From CAWUKT01 sp963923035 (lineage in GTDB: Bacteria > Bacteroidota > Bacteroidia > J057 > JADKCL01): a DNA stretch of 22,968 nucleotides. Of this stretch, positions 8,709-15,970 are shown piece by piece. Numbering within the stretch: position 1 is the stretch's first letter; every line of letters begins with the position of its first letter. The notes under the pieces were generated by a model. That model was not told the DNA's origin and searched no databases. It saw only the letters and a list, made by a program, of their open reading frames with translations. The stretch spans positions 1 through 22,968 of the forward strand of contig CAWUKT010000103.1 in the NCBI GenBank assembly GCA_963923035.1, written 5' to 3'. A program made the position numbers and the translations under genes.

Positions 8709-9367
8709 TCTTGATTACTAAGATATTCCTTTAGTTCACTTTCATAGGATGGGTTATCCAGTTGATATAAAATCTGGCTCGCATTGAAAGAGAGATCGTC
8801 CCCCATTTGGAATTCCCCAAATTCTTCATCCCACCACGCATCAAACTCTTCGTTGTTTTCGCAAAGTTTTTGCTCTGAGATTACTTCTGGTTCTGAAAGA
8901 GAGTTGAGGTTTGAGTTCTCGGCATATTGAATAAAAAATATGCAAACGGCTTCAACCGAATTCATGAGAAACTCCTTTGTAACAGGATCAAAATAAGCAA
9001 GGGCTTTTTTAGCCTTTTCATACTTTCTGCTATCCATTCCATGAGAGACAGAGCCGACATCATTTCTCAAAAAACCAATGGATGTTACAATATTAGCAAA
9101 TGCACCCGAAAACCGGGCTGGGATATCACTACGCTTAAAACCAAGGGTTTCAACAGCTTTCACCATAAGCGGTGGGAACTTTTCGTTTTTTCCGAATTCT
9201 GTTCCTCCTCTAATACAAATTTCTTTGCCTATAGATTCAAGTAGTGCCTTTAAATTTTCAACCGATTGACCGAAGTCTTCATTAAGAAAAGTAGGAATGC
9301 GGATAAGATATTCCTCAAGAAACTTCCACTGAGGATATTTCGCTATGATTTTCTGAAGATTTTCCAT
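8705..9367 (-). CDS. Abortive-infection Abi_C / HEPN-like protein inside the hsd operon
   Basis: This 220-residue protein resembles the Abi_C (abortive infection C-terminal) HEPN-type domain. A helix ENLKALLESIGKEI (about 37-50) is followed by a long helical region. The signature LRNDVGSVSHG follows, with R101, N102 and H109, and then a helix with AVCIFFIQYAE. The catalytic-type Arg and His are both present, but spaced R-x7-H rather than the usual R-x4-6-H of HEPN RNases. The tail (about 160-220) is acidic. It starts one base after the hsdS stop and overlaps hsdR by 4 bases, so it is co-expressed with the R-M genes. A role as a back-up abortive RNase is inference. Its AT-rich composition differs from that of hsdR and hsdM. 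Confidence 0.78.
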   Translation of the reverse strand: MENLQKIIAKYPQWKFLEEYLIRIPTFLNEDFGQSVENLKALLESIGKEICIRGGTEFGKNEKFPPLMVKAVETLGFKRSDIPARFSGAFANIVTSIGFLRNDVGSVSHGMDSRKYEKAKKALAYFDPVTKEFLMNSVEAVCIFFIQYAENSNLNSLSEPEVISEQKLCENNEEFDAWWDEEFGEFQMGDDLSFNASQILYQLDNPSYESELKEYLSNQE

Positions 9368-9368
9368 T

Positions 9369-10571
9369 TTATCCTATTCTAATTTCCCCACTCATCAGCT
9401 TTGGTAAAAGGGTATCGCGGAGCTGTTCAAGGGTGCGGACTTGATCCACGATCTTATGCTGCTTCTCTATCATATCCGTTGCGAAGGTGGTGAAGCGATT
9501 GATTGTGTCTCTTGGCGGAACCCTGAACCGAACCCATTCAATGCCGTCTTTAGGGAGCATATTCACTGTACTTCCATTGCTCGCTCCGGCAATTTGTTCG
9601 TGAACATCATGGGTTTTAAGGAGGTGATAAAGAAACGGAGAAGTCAGTCGCTTTTTGATTTCAAGCCGATATAGGTGTTGACTGAAGATGCCAGAATCAC
9701 CAAAATGGGCAGGGACAATTGCGGGATAGCCAATTAAAAGATGCTCGTGTCCCTGCTCTGTATTTGTGACGACTACGTCTCCGGCATGAACGATATGACG
9801 ATCTTTGTAGGGACCATCATAATACTTGATACCCTCATATTTATAGCCACCTCCTTCATAAATCGAATTGAGATTGTGCATTGGCACGCCTTTCCCTTCT
9901 TCTGCCAAACCTGAACCTTTGTAGCTCAGCCCCCTGTGAACCTCAACAAATTGTTCTAGTTTCCCCCATTCCCAATCCTCCTCCGCCTCCTCCACAAACC
10001 ACTGTCGAAACAGTGCCTCCCCCATCTGCTCCAAGGTTGTATTTTGACGATGGAGTAAGTCGATTTTTTGAGAGCAGTGGAAATAAAAGTCTCCGATCAA
10101 TAATTGAAATTCCCTGTCAGGAATAGGTATCCTAAGCTCTCCAAAATCACCTTTTTTGAAGTGAGGGATTAATGAGCCTACGTGAAGGCTTTCAATTTGC
10201 CTTTGTATTGAATTAGACCTAAGTATTGCTAATAAATATCGGGGATACACTTTTTGTTCATCTGGCCTAATGGCAACCATATCTTGAGCAATACAAAAAT
10301 TAACAGGATCAGGTGTCACACAAACTCTTCCAGGTGAGCCCTTCGTAACAAAAATTAAGTCTCCGGGAATCGGATGTCCTCGAAACCACTTTAGCATTGT
10401 TTCTTCCGAAACGTAACGAACCTTTTCAAATACTGGATAAAGGCTTGTATTCTTAACACAATTCGTCGCGATCAACGGCGTTCCGTCTGCTTGGGTTGGA
10501 CAGGTTTTCCCTCTATTATCAATAATTTCATCCAAGACTGATAAAAAGCTAACTTCCTTCCACTCACCCAT
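9369..10571 (-). CDS. hsdS: Type I restriction-modification specificity subunit
   Basis: This subunit recognises the bipartite DNA target for the HsdM methylase and the HsdR nuclease. The 400 residues have the usual two-fold layout. Target recognition domain 1 spans about 1-150, the central conserved helix about 153-195 (with LEQMGEALFRQWFVEE), TRD2 about 200-352, and the distal conserved helix about 355-395 ends in LLPKLMSGEI. The start overlaps the end of hsdM by 8 bases. Composition is mosaic: the TRD1-coding part is AT-rich, while the central helix resembles hsdM. That pattern is expected where TRDs are exchanged by recombination. Both TRDs appear intact; the target sequence cannot be predicted here. 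Confidence 0.96.
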   Translation of the reverse strand: MGEWKEVSFLSVLDEIIDNRGKTCPTQADGTPLIATNCVKNTSLYPVFEKVRYVSEETMLKWFRGHPIPGDLIFVTKGSPGRVCVTPDPVNFCIAQDMVAIRPDEQKVYPRYLLAILRSNSIQRQIESLHVGSLIPHFKKGDFGELRIPIPDREFQLLIGDFYFHCSQKIDLLHRQNTTLEQMGEALFRQWFVEEAEEDWEWGKLEQFVEVHRGLSYKGSGLAEEGKGVPMHNLNSIYEGGGYKYEGIKYYDGPYKDRHIVHAGDVVVTNTEQGHEHLLIGYPAIVPAHFGDSGIFSQHLYRLEIKKRLTSPFLYHLLKTHDVHEQIAGASNGSTVNMLPKDGIEWVRFRVPPRDTINRFTTFATDMIEKQHKIVDQVRTLEQLRDTLLPKLMSGEIRIG

Positions 10572-12111
10572 CGTATTTCACTTTTTGCAGGTTCTCCAAA
10601 ATCCGCTGGTTTAATTCCGCTTCTTCTTTCAGTTGGGCTTCAAACTCCTGCTTGAGCTGGGCAAAGCGTTCCCCGAAATCAAAATCGTCTTCCTCTTCAG
10701 CGAGACCCACATAGCGGCCCGGGGTCAGCACATAGTCCAGTTCCGCCACCCGCTCCATGCCCTCGGACTTGCAGAAGCCCTTGACGTCTTCGTATTCGCC
10801 ATCGGGATTACGCCAGTTGTGGTAGGTCTCGGCGATCTGCTGGATGTCTTCGTCCGAAAATTCGCGGGTCCGACGGTTGATGAGGTGGCCGAGGTTACGG
10901 GCGTCGATGAACAGGATTTCGCCTTGACGGTCCCGAAAACGGCCATTGCTGCGGTTGCGGCTCATGAACCAGAGGCAAGCCGGAATTTGGGTGTTGAGGA
11001 AGAGTTTGGCGGGGAGGTTGACGATGCAGTCGACCAGATCGGCCTCGACCAGCTTTTGCCGGATATCGCCCTCGCCGCCGCTCTTGGAGGTCATCGCCCC
11101 TTTCGCCAGCACGAACCCTGCCTGTCCCGAAGGTGCAAGGTGATACATAAAGTGCTGAATCCAGGCGTAGTTGGCATTGCCCTTGGGCGGAACGCCGTAT
11201 TTCCAGCGTCCGTCGGTGCGGAGCTGGTCGCCGCTCCAATCGCTCACGTTGAAGGGCGGATTGGCGATGATATAGTCGGCCTTGAGGTCTTTGTGGGCAT
11301 TGTTCAGGAAAGAGCCCTCGTTGTTCCATTTGACCTGCGAACTGTCGATCCCGCGAATGGCGAGGTTCATTTTGCACAGCCGCCACGTGGTCTGGTTGCT
11401 TTCCTGTCCGTAGATGGAAATATCGTTGATGCGGCCTTGGTGGCTGGTGACAAATTTTTCCGACTGCACAAACATCCCGCCCGACCCGCAGCAAGGATCA
11501 AAGACGCGCCCCTTGTAGGGTTCCAGCATCTCCACCAACAATTCAACGACACTGCGCGGGGTATAGAACTGGCCGCCCTTTTTCCCCTCCGCCAACGCAA
11601 ATTCCCCCAAAAAGTACTCGAAGACATGCCCGAGAACATCCGCACTGCGGGACTTGGCATCGCCGAGGGCGATATTGCTGACCAGGTCGATCAACTCACC
11701 GAGGCTGGTCGGGTCGAGGTTTTGCCGGGCATAGACCTTGGGCAACACGCCTTTCAGCGAGTTGTTCTCCTTCTCAATGGCGTCCATCGCATCGTCCACC
11801 GATTTGCCGATGGTGGGCTGTTTGGCCCGCGATTGCAGGAAGCTCCAGCGGGCCTTGCCGGGGACGAAAAACACATTTTCTGCCTTGTATTCGTCCTTGT
11901 CTTCCGGGTCCGCCCCCGCATATTCACCCTCGCCCGCTTTCAGTTTCTCGTACAGTTCCTCGAACGCATCCGAGATGTACTTCAGGAAGATCAGCCCCAA
12001 TACAATGTGCTTGTACTCCGCCGCGTCAATGTTCTTCCGCAACTTGTCCGCCGCTTTCCAGAGTTGTTTTTCGAGCGGTTCATCCGCCGCTTTCGTTTTC
12101 TTCTTGGCCAT
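10564..12111 (-). CDS. hsdM: Type I restriction-modification methyltransferase subunit
   Basis: This is a class I N6-adenine DNA methyltransferase that protects host sites and is part of the restriction complex. Residues about 10-150 are the HsdM N-terminal helical domain (LWKAADKLR, LGLIFLKYISD). The motif GGQFYTPRSVVELL lies at 179-192. SAM-binding motif I is FDPCCGSGGM (204-213), and catalytic motif IV is NPPF (284-287). A C-terminal helical region (470-510) would contact HsdS. At 515 residues the length is normal. It is the first gene of the four-gene operon and is GC-rich. The AAGAAGAAAACG-like lysine-rich start (MAKKKTK) is the first ATG that keeps the family's N-terminus. Confidence 0.97.
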   Translation of the reverse strand: MAKKKTKAADEPLEKQLWKAADKLRKNIDAAEYKHIVLGLIFLKYISDAFEELYEKLKAGEGEYAGADPEDKDEYKAENVFFVPGKARWSFLQSRAKQPTIGKSVDDAMDAIEKENNSLKGVLPKVYARQNLDPTSLGELIDLVSNIALGDAKSRSADVLGHVFEYFLGEFALAEGKKGGQFYTPRSVVELLVEMLEPYKGRVFDPCCGSGGMFVQSEKFVTSHQGRINDISIYGQESNQTTWRLCKMNLAIRGIDSSQVKWNNEGSFLNNAHKDLKADYIIANPPFNVSDWSGDQLRTDGRWKYGVPPKGNANYAWIQHFMYHLAPSGQAGFVLAKGAMTSKSGGEGDIRQKLVEADLVDCIVNLPAKLFLNTQIPACLWFMSRNRSNGRFRDRQGEILFIDARNLGHLINRRTREFSDEDIQQIAETYHNWRNPDGEYEDVKGFCKSEGMERVAELDYVLTPGRYVGLAEEEDDFDFGERFAQLKQEFEAQLKEEAELNQRILENLQKVKYDG

Positions 12112-12442
12112 GTAGCTGTTCGTCGTGTCGATGTGGGGGGCGCAGGTGGCCCCTTTGGGACAAAATAGGGAAATGCCGGGGAAATTGGACGGTTGGAGGT
12201 GGGGAAATTTCGATTTGGGAGGAATCGGGGAATGGGGAAGGGTGAGTGGGGTGATTTTTCAATAAGTGGGCAGGTGGGTTGAGGGATTGGGAGGGAATGG
12301 TTAGATTTAATTCCATTGAAACAGAAAAACAGTGCTTCAACGGCAACAAGGAGGTACATCAGAGCACCCATTCACCGGGGTCTCATCATGGTGTTACTTG
12401 TTGTTATATTATGTTTTCAAAATAGCTTTCCTAGTAGGAAAA
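12112..12442 (+). other. Divergent intergenic region with G-rich, quadruplex-capable block
   Basis: This 331-base region between divergent hsdM and the metallopeptidase gene contains no supportable gene. Positions about 12130-12300 are strongly G-rich on the plus strand. The run GGGG-AAT-GGGG-AA-GGG-TGAGT-GGGG at 12227-12251 fits the standard G-quadruplex pattern. Both promoters should lie here. A weak -7-like TATGTTTT is at 12410-12417 for the plus-strand gene, and a one-base-short TAnnTTTG-like TATTTTG is at about 12161-12167 on the minus strand. Neither has a clear -33 element. Confidence 0.5.
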
Positions 12443-13318
12443 ATGACTGGAAATATGACAAAAACCATAAAACCACTGCTTTTAATTGGCCTGTTCGTCT
12501 TCAAATTCTGTATCACTAATGGTCAGAACAACTTGACAGATCAGCAACGCTACTTAATTAATGAATTGAGAGATGCTTATGGGGGCCAAATTAATTATGC
12601 CTATAACTATCCAAAAACAAAATACATTTACAACCAATTAAGGGAGTATTCCGGAATGGAGTTTCCTGTTATTTTCAACCAAACTTTTCGTTGGGGCGTA
12701 GCGCATCATGGGGGATTAATAATCTTGGACTATTCCACGATAAACAAAAATGAAGATATTCTGGCCTTTGTTTTTGCTCACGAATGGGGTCATCAAGCAT
12801 TGGGTCACCAAGCGAACCTTTATAATCCTTATGGCTCTACATGGAAGATTAGGACTTCCTCTACTGAAACTGAAGATGAAGCAGATTTTTACGCGGGCAA
12901 ATTTCTAGCGTCCTACAATTATGATGTAGATGTTGTTTACAACTACTTAAGCGGTCTTCCTGAAGATGACAGTCATACTCATTCTTCAGGAAGAGTTCGA
13001 GCAAACACTGTTCTTAAAGGCTACAGGTCGGTTAGTGGCTATCCTTCCTCTGTGGAGTACGAGTATATAACCGAGGAATGCAATCACCCTGCCCATCCAT
13101 CTGGCGACATTTCGCAATGTACTCATGCAGCCCACTATAATGGGGATATTGTGGCATGCCAACATGCTTGTCAAAATATGTATGGTCAAATTGTTCCATG
13201 CCACCCCAATGGTGATATTGTTCCTTGTTCTCATGCCGCCCACCCAAGAGGGGATATTAGTCCTTGCGTACACAGGGCTCATCCTGAAGGGCATAGAAAA
13301 AAGGTTCGGAAGTATTAA
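12443..13318 (+). CDS. Secreted M48-like zinc metallopeptidase with C-terminal Cys/His repeats
   Basis: I chose the ATG at 12443 because it has AGGA just upstream and puts a signal peptide at the N-terminus (KTIKPLLLIGLFVF, cleavage probably near NGQ). The frame extends further upstream but codes nothing protein-like. The 291-residue protein has the zinc motif HEWGH (113-117) followed by QALGH. The third ligand is probably E144 in ETEDEAD, and the M48-type SHTHSSGRVR box follows near 177-186. A tail from Cys213 to His284 carries tandem Cys/His-rich units of period 13 built on CxHxAHPxGDI. It is probably an exported zinc protease. The repeats may bind metal, which is inference. The gene is AT-rich (32% GC in 12601-12660) compared with its right neighbour, suggesting separate acquisition. 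Confidence 0.82.
   Translation: MTGNMTKTIKPLLLIGLFVFKFCITNGQNNLTDQQRYLINELRDAYGGQINYAYNYPKTKYIYNQLREYSGMEFPVIFNQTFRWGVAHHGGLIILDYSTINKNEDILAFVFAHEWGHQALGHQANLYNPYGSTWKIRTSSTETEDEADFYAGKFLASYNYDVDVVYNYLSGLPEDDSHTHSSGRVRANTVLKGYRSVSGYPSSVEYEYITEECNHPAHPSGDISQCTHAAHYNGDIVACQHACQNMYGQIVPCHPNGDIVPCSHAAHPRGDISPCVHRAHPEGHRKKVRKY
13079..13294 (+). repeat. Tandem Cys/His-rich coding repeats of the metallopeptidase tail
   Basis: Cys residues fall at 213, 226, 239, 253, 262 and 275 of the protein, so most units are 13 residues. Each unit reads roughly C-x-H-x-A-H-P-x-G-D-I-x-P. One central unit is degenerate (HACQNMYGQ) and one is shortened to nine residues. At nucleotide level the units have diverged, so this is an old protein-level repeat rather than a recent tandem duplication. 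Confidence 0.8.
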
Positions 13319-13770
13319 GCTATTTAGAGGAAAAGGATAGTTGGGGCAAAATAGTTAATCATCACTTAATTGAATCTGAAAGCATAATTTATAGGAATTC
13401 ATATTTATTTCCTTGCGATTTGTGCTCCTCTGGTTCACGTAGAATTCATGGAAACTGTACTTGAAGAGGTTGTCCTCAGTTCCTACAGCCTATCATTATT
13501 TCTGCGAGTATTGAAGCCAATTCTTCCCATTTCAGTTTTAATTGAGTAATCGAGTAGACAGAACTGCTCCAACTGATTTTTTTGCTAGAAACGATCCAAA
13601 AAACTGGCCCAAGCAAATTCTATTTCCCACCCAGCAAACAATATCAACAACCTCACCAACCCCACCCCAAACAAATTTAAATTTCTCCATATTGTTCACT
13701 CCGATAAACATCCTGAACAGCCCTATTCCTCTGACCCTCTGTACCTTTGGGTGAACTCAAATAACGATCC

Positions 13771-13810
13771 CCAGCCCTTCCGACGCACGTCGCGTCCGGG
13801 GGAATGCTGG
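13771..13810. repeat. Imperfect palindrome, possible REP-like element
   Basis: CCAGC at 13771-13775 pairs with GCTGG at 13806-13810, and the inner GACGC (13782-13786) pairs with GCGTC (13792-13796). TTCC and GGAA pair in between. It could be a dispersed genomic palindrome, but copy number cannot be judged from one window. Confidence 0.35.
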
Positions 13811-13861
13811 CCCAAAATGAATTGAAAAAAGATATGCAAAAACATCCCCAGACCGCCCCAA

Positions 13862-13892
13862 GGCCGATTCCTGTATCCACCAGGAATCGGCC
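13862..13892. other. Perfect 12-bp inverted repeat (hairpin) upstream of the transglutaminase-like gene
   Basis: GGCCGATTCCTG (13862-13873) and CAGGAATCGGCC (13881-13892) are exact inverted copies with a 7-base loop. Neither strand has a T-tract after the stem, so it does not look like a classical terminator. It ends 54 bases before the likely start codon of the next gene and is followed by a 5-bp GGCAT/ATGCC stem with a GCAA tetraloop (13904-13917). It may be a 5' leader structure or an operator-like palindrome. Confidence 0.6.
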
Positions 13893-13946
13893 CGAACCAC
13901 TTTGGCATGCAAATGCCCATTTATCCACCCATTTACTTTAAAACCA

Positions 13947-15830
13947 ATGCCTCAGAAACCCAAAGAAAACGTCATTCCCCTTTCCGAATGGCCCATGTCC
14001 TTCCCCCAGCCGGAGGAGGACGCTCGGATGATCCAAGGATGGATGTCCGATCACGACCACATCGGCGTGTTGCGCAAGGTCGTCACGCAGTTCCACTGGC
14101 AGGCCGGTGAATTGTCGATGGCGCTGACCGGCCACGACCTGCGCTCCACCTGCGAGAACATTTGGAGCTTTTGCCACAACTTCATCCGCTACCGCGAAGA
14201 CCCGCAGGGCACCGAACCGATGCGGAGTCCCGCCGAGACATTTGCCCGTGCGCAGAAAGGCGTCGATGCAGACTGTTTCGCGGTGTTGATTTCGTCGGTG
14301 CTGGTCAATCTCGGCATCGTCCACAAAATCCGCTACGCGCAGTACCCCAACCAACAAAATGTCAGCCACCTCTACGTGCTGGTCAGGAACGGGAAGCAGG
14401 CGATCGTCATTGATCCGGTCTTCAACAAGTTCGACCAGCAGACCCGTTACGTGAAAAAGCGGGACTTCCGCATGGAAATCGAGTCGATTTGTGGCTTTCC
14501 TCCGAATCCGGCCTTGCGGGAAAATCCCTTTTCCGGTGAGCCCGACGCGGAGATTCTGGAATGGATGGACCGGATGGGGCCGCTGATGGGCTATCCCAGA
14601 ACCGACAACGCTGCCGATCTCCAATTGTGTTTGTTCCGGTCGTCCGATCCCGCGGAAAATTCCCGAATCCTTGCGATTTGGGAGGAGGCCCGCATGGAAG
14701 GACAGATTCCGATCACGACGACTTTGGAGCAGTTCGCGGTCCACCGGCGGGCCGCTTACATGCGCCGATTGGAAGAAAGCCGGAAGAAAAGAGAAGCGGA
14801 AGCGAAAAGGGCCGAGGAGGAACAAGCCAAGAAGCCCGAAGCCCAGAAGCGTGATTTGCGTTGGTACCACGAAACCACTACGCCCAATCTTCACCTTGAA
14901 CTCTACCTGCGCGGAGTGTCGGTTACGCCCTACACCACCCGCGAGGAGATGATTCCCTTGCTAAAAGCCCATCCCCGCCCCGAAGCCACTCCCGAAAATC
15001 TGCACAAGTTCCTCAAGTACTACCCGCACGCCTACAAAACCAGATGCGGGGGATTGCTGGGCGCCAAGCTCAACCATCGGGGATTGGGCAAATATGTCTG
15101 GGCCTTGCTGCCGAAAGAGGAGGCGATGGAAAAGGGATTAAAGGGCGAGGATTGGGACAAATTGGCTCACGGCTGGAAACGCTGGCAGGAAATCCACTAC
15201 AAAGCCGGGGGCAACCTGAAAAAACTGCGCGAATGCCTGATCCAAGGTGCGTACAACCAGCAATACGAGGCCATTGTCCCCGAGAATCTGGCGCAAACGA
15301 CCGTACCCGATCTGTTGGGCTTCAATCCGAGGGACTACGACGACTTCCCCGACGGATTCACCGTGCGGCCCATCCCGGCCCAACCTGCATTTGAGCGATG
15401 CGAGTTGCTGTACAGTGCGCTGGAGACGATCACCGAGGCCGTGACCTTGCCGGAATTGGAAGGGCAAGTGGTCGCAGAAAGTTCGGTTATCGAATCAGAA
15501 GAAAAGCTGGAAGGCATTGCGGAAGAGGAGCTGAATGAGGAAGAAGATGAAGGGGACGAATCCATTTGGCGGGAAGAGGCCATCGAGGAAGAAGCCGACA
15601 AAAAACCTGACCCGCAAGCGAAGGAACCAGATAGAAGTCAAACTCCCAACAGCCCTCCCTCAAATTGGAACAAGACGCTCAAATGGCTCGGAGTCATCGC
15701 CGCGGGGCTGACCATTGCCTACCACGGCTATCAATATTTGAAGCAATACCAATTGGTCCGTGAGGACGATGCAGAACCTTCAAGCAGGAAGGCAGGTGAG
15801 CCCCAACGGGCGACGACAAGGGCGGCTTAG
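13947..15830 (+). CDS. Transglutaminase-like protein with C-terminal membrane anchor
   Basis: The start is the ATG at 13947 (MPQKPKENVI); an upstream TTG at 13902 is less likely. The protein has 627 residues and no signal peptide. Residues about 60-165 resemble a transglutaminase/papain-like fold with a candidate triad. C110 lies in GVDADCFAVLISSVL, H141 in VSHLYVLV, and D156 in VIDPVF. A charged coiled coil spans about 267-300 and an unassigned globular region about 305-500. A very acidic stretch follows (515-555), then a single hydrophobic segment at about 577-597 (LKWLGVIAAGLTIAYHGYQYL region) with a short basic tail. Tail-anchored topology with the enzyme domain in the cytoplasm is inferred. 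The gene is GC-rich (62% in 14041-14100). It stands alone between two gene-free gaps. Substrate unknown. Confidence 0.72.
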   Translation: MPQKPKENVIPLSEWPMSFPQPEEDARMIQGWMSDHDHIGVLRKVVTQFHWQAGELSMALTGHDLRSTCENIWSFCHNFIRYREDPQGTEPMRSPAETFARAQKGVDADCFAVLISSVLVNLGIVHKIRYAQYPNQQNVSHLYVLVRNGKQAIVIDPVFNKFDQQTRYVKKRDFRMEIESICGFPPNPALRENPFSGEPDAEILEWMDRMGPLMGYPRTDNAADLQLCLFRSSDPAENSRILAIWEEARMEGQIPITTTLEQFAVHRRAAYMRRLEESRKKREAEAKRAEEEQAKKPEAQKRDLRWYHETTTPNLHLELYLRGVSVTPYTTREEMIPLLKAHPRPEATPENLHKFLKYYPHAYKTRCGGLLGAKLNHRGLGKYVWALLPKEEAMEKGLKGEDWDKLAHGWKRWQEIHYKAGGNLKKLRECLIQGAYNQQYEAIVPENLAQTTVPDLLGFNPRDYDDFPDGFTVRPIPAQPAFERCELLYSALETITEAVTLPELEGQVVAESSVIESEEKLEGIAEEELNEEEDEGDESIWREEAIEEEADKKPDPQAKEPDRSQTPNSPPSNWNKTLKWLGVIAAGLTIAYHGYQYLKQYQLVREDDAEPSSRKAGEPQRATTRAA

Positions 15831-15901
15831 GCGTAGCTGAGGGCTGCGTTTACGTATAGGCGGCGCTTGGAACAAGCGACTAATGAATTTTAGGTTTAGG
15901 G

Positions 15902-15933
15902 TTTGTTTGGATGACGGGGATTGAATAACTTTA
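15902..15933 (+). promoter_or_regulatory. Bacteroidota-type promoter of the lipoprotein/beta-barrel pair
   Basis: TTTG at 15902-15905 is followed after 20 bases by TAACTTTA at 15926-15933, close to the TTTG-N19~21-TAnnTTTG consensus. It lies about 38 bases before the ATG at 15971. Confidence 0.5.
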
Positions 15934-15970
15934 TCTCGTCAAACAACCACCATAAAAATTACCCTAATCC

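Larger units (their letters stand above)
13319..13946. other. 628-base gene-free region with hairpins
   Basis: No open frame here looks like a protein. The left part (about 13319-13600) is AT-rich like the metallopeptidase gene. The middle (about 13600-13760) is C-rich on the plus strand. The right part holds an imperfect long hairpin (13771-13810), a perfect 12-bp hairpin (13862-13892) and a small GNRA-loop hairpin (13904-13917) just before the next gene. Confidence 0.5.

Noticed and set aside
10633..12168. Long plus-strand frame opposite hsdM (511 codons)
   Set aside because: It is the antisense shadow of a clear, motif-complete hsdM in a GC-rich region; its translation has no domain pattern.
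12332..12442. Upstream extension of the metallopeptidase frame
   Set aside because: It would put about 37 unrelated residues before a good signal peptide; the ATG at 12443 is better.
13079..13294. CRISPR array suspicion from the regular repeats
   Set aside because: The periodicity is at protein level (13 residues), in frame within a gene, and the DNA copies are divergent.
13542..13754. Small plus-strand frame in the 13.3-13.9 kb gap
   Set aside because: Its Pro/Thr/Asn-rich translation reflects C-rich DNA and has no protein-like pattern.
13677..13928. Minus-strand small frames over the hairpins
   Set aside because: They overlap palindromes and read as low-complexity shadows without a start context or family resemblance.
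13938..14894. Long minus-strand frame opposite the transglutaminase-like gene
   Set aside because: The opposite strand carries the catalytic-type motifs; this frame is a GC-rich shadow.
15864..15878. CGCTTG/CAAGCG hairpin after the transglutaminase-like gene
   Set aside because: Only six base pairs and no T-tract, so not called as a terminator.
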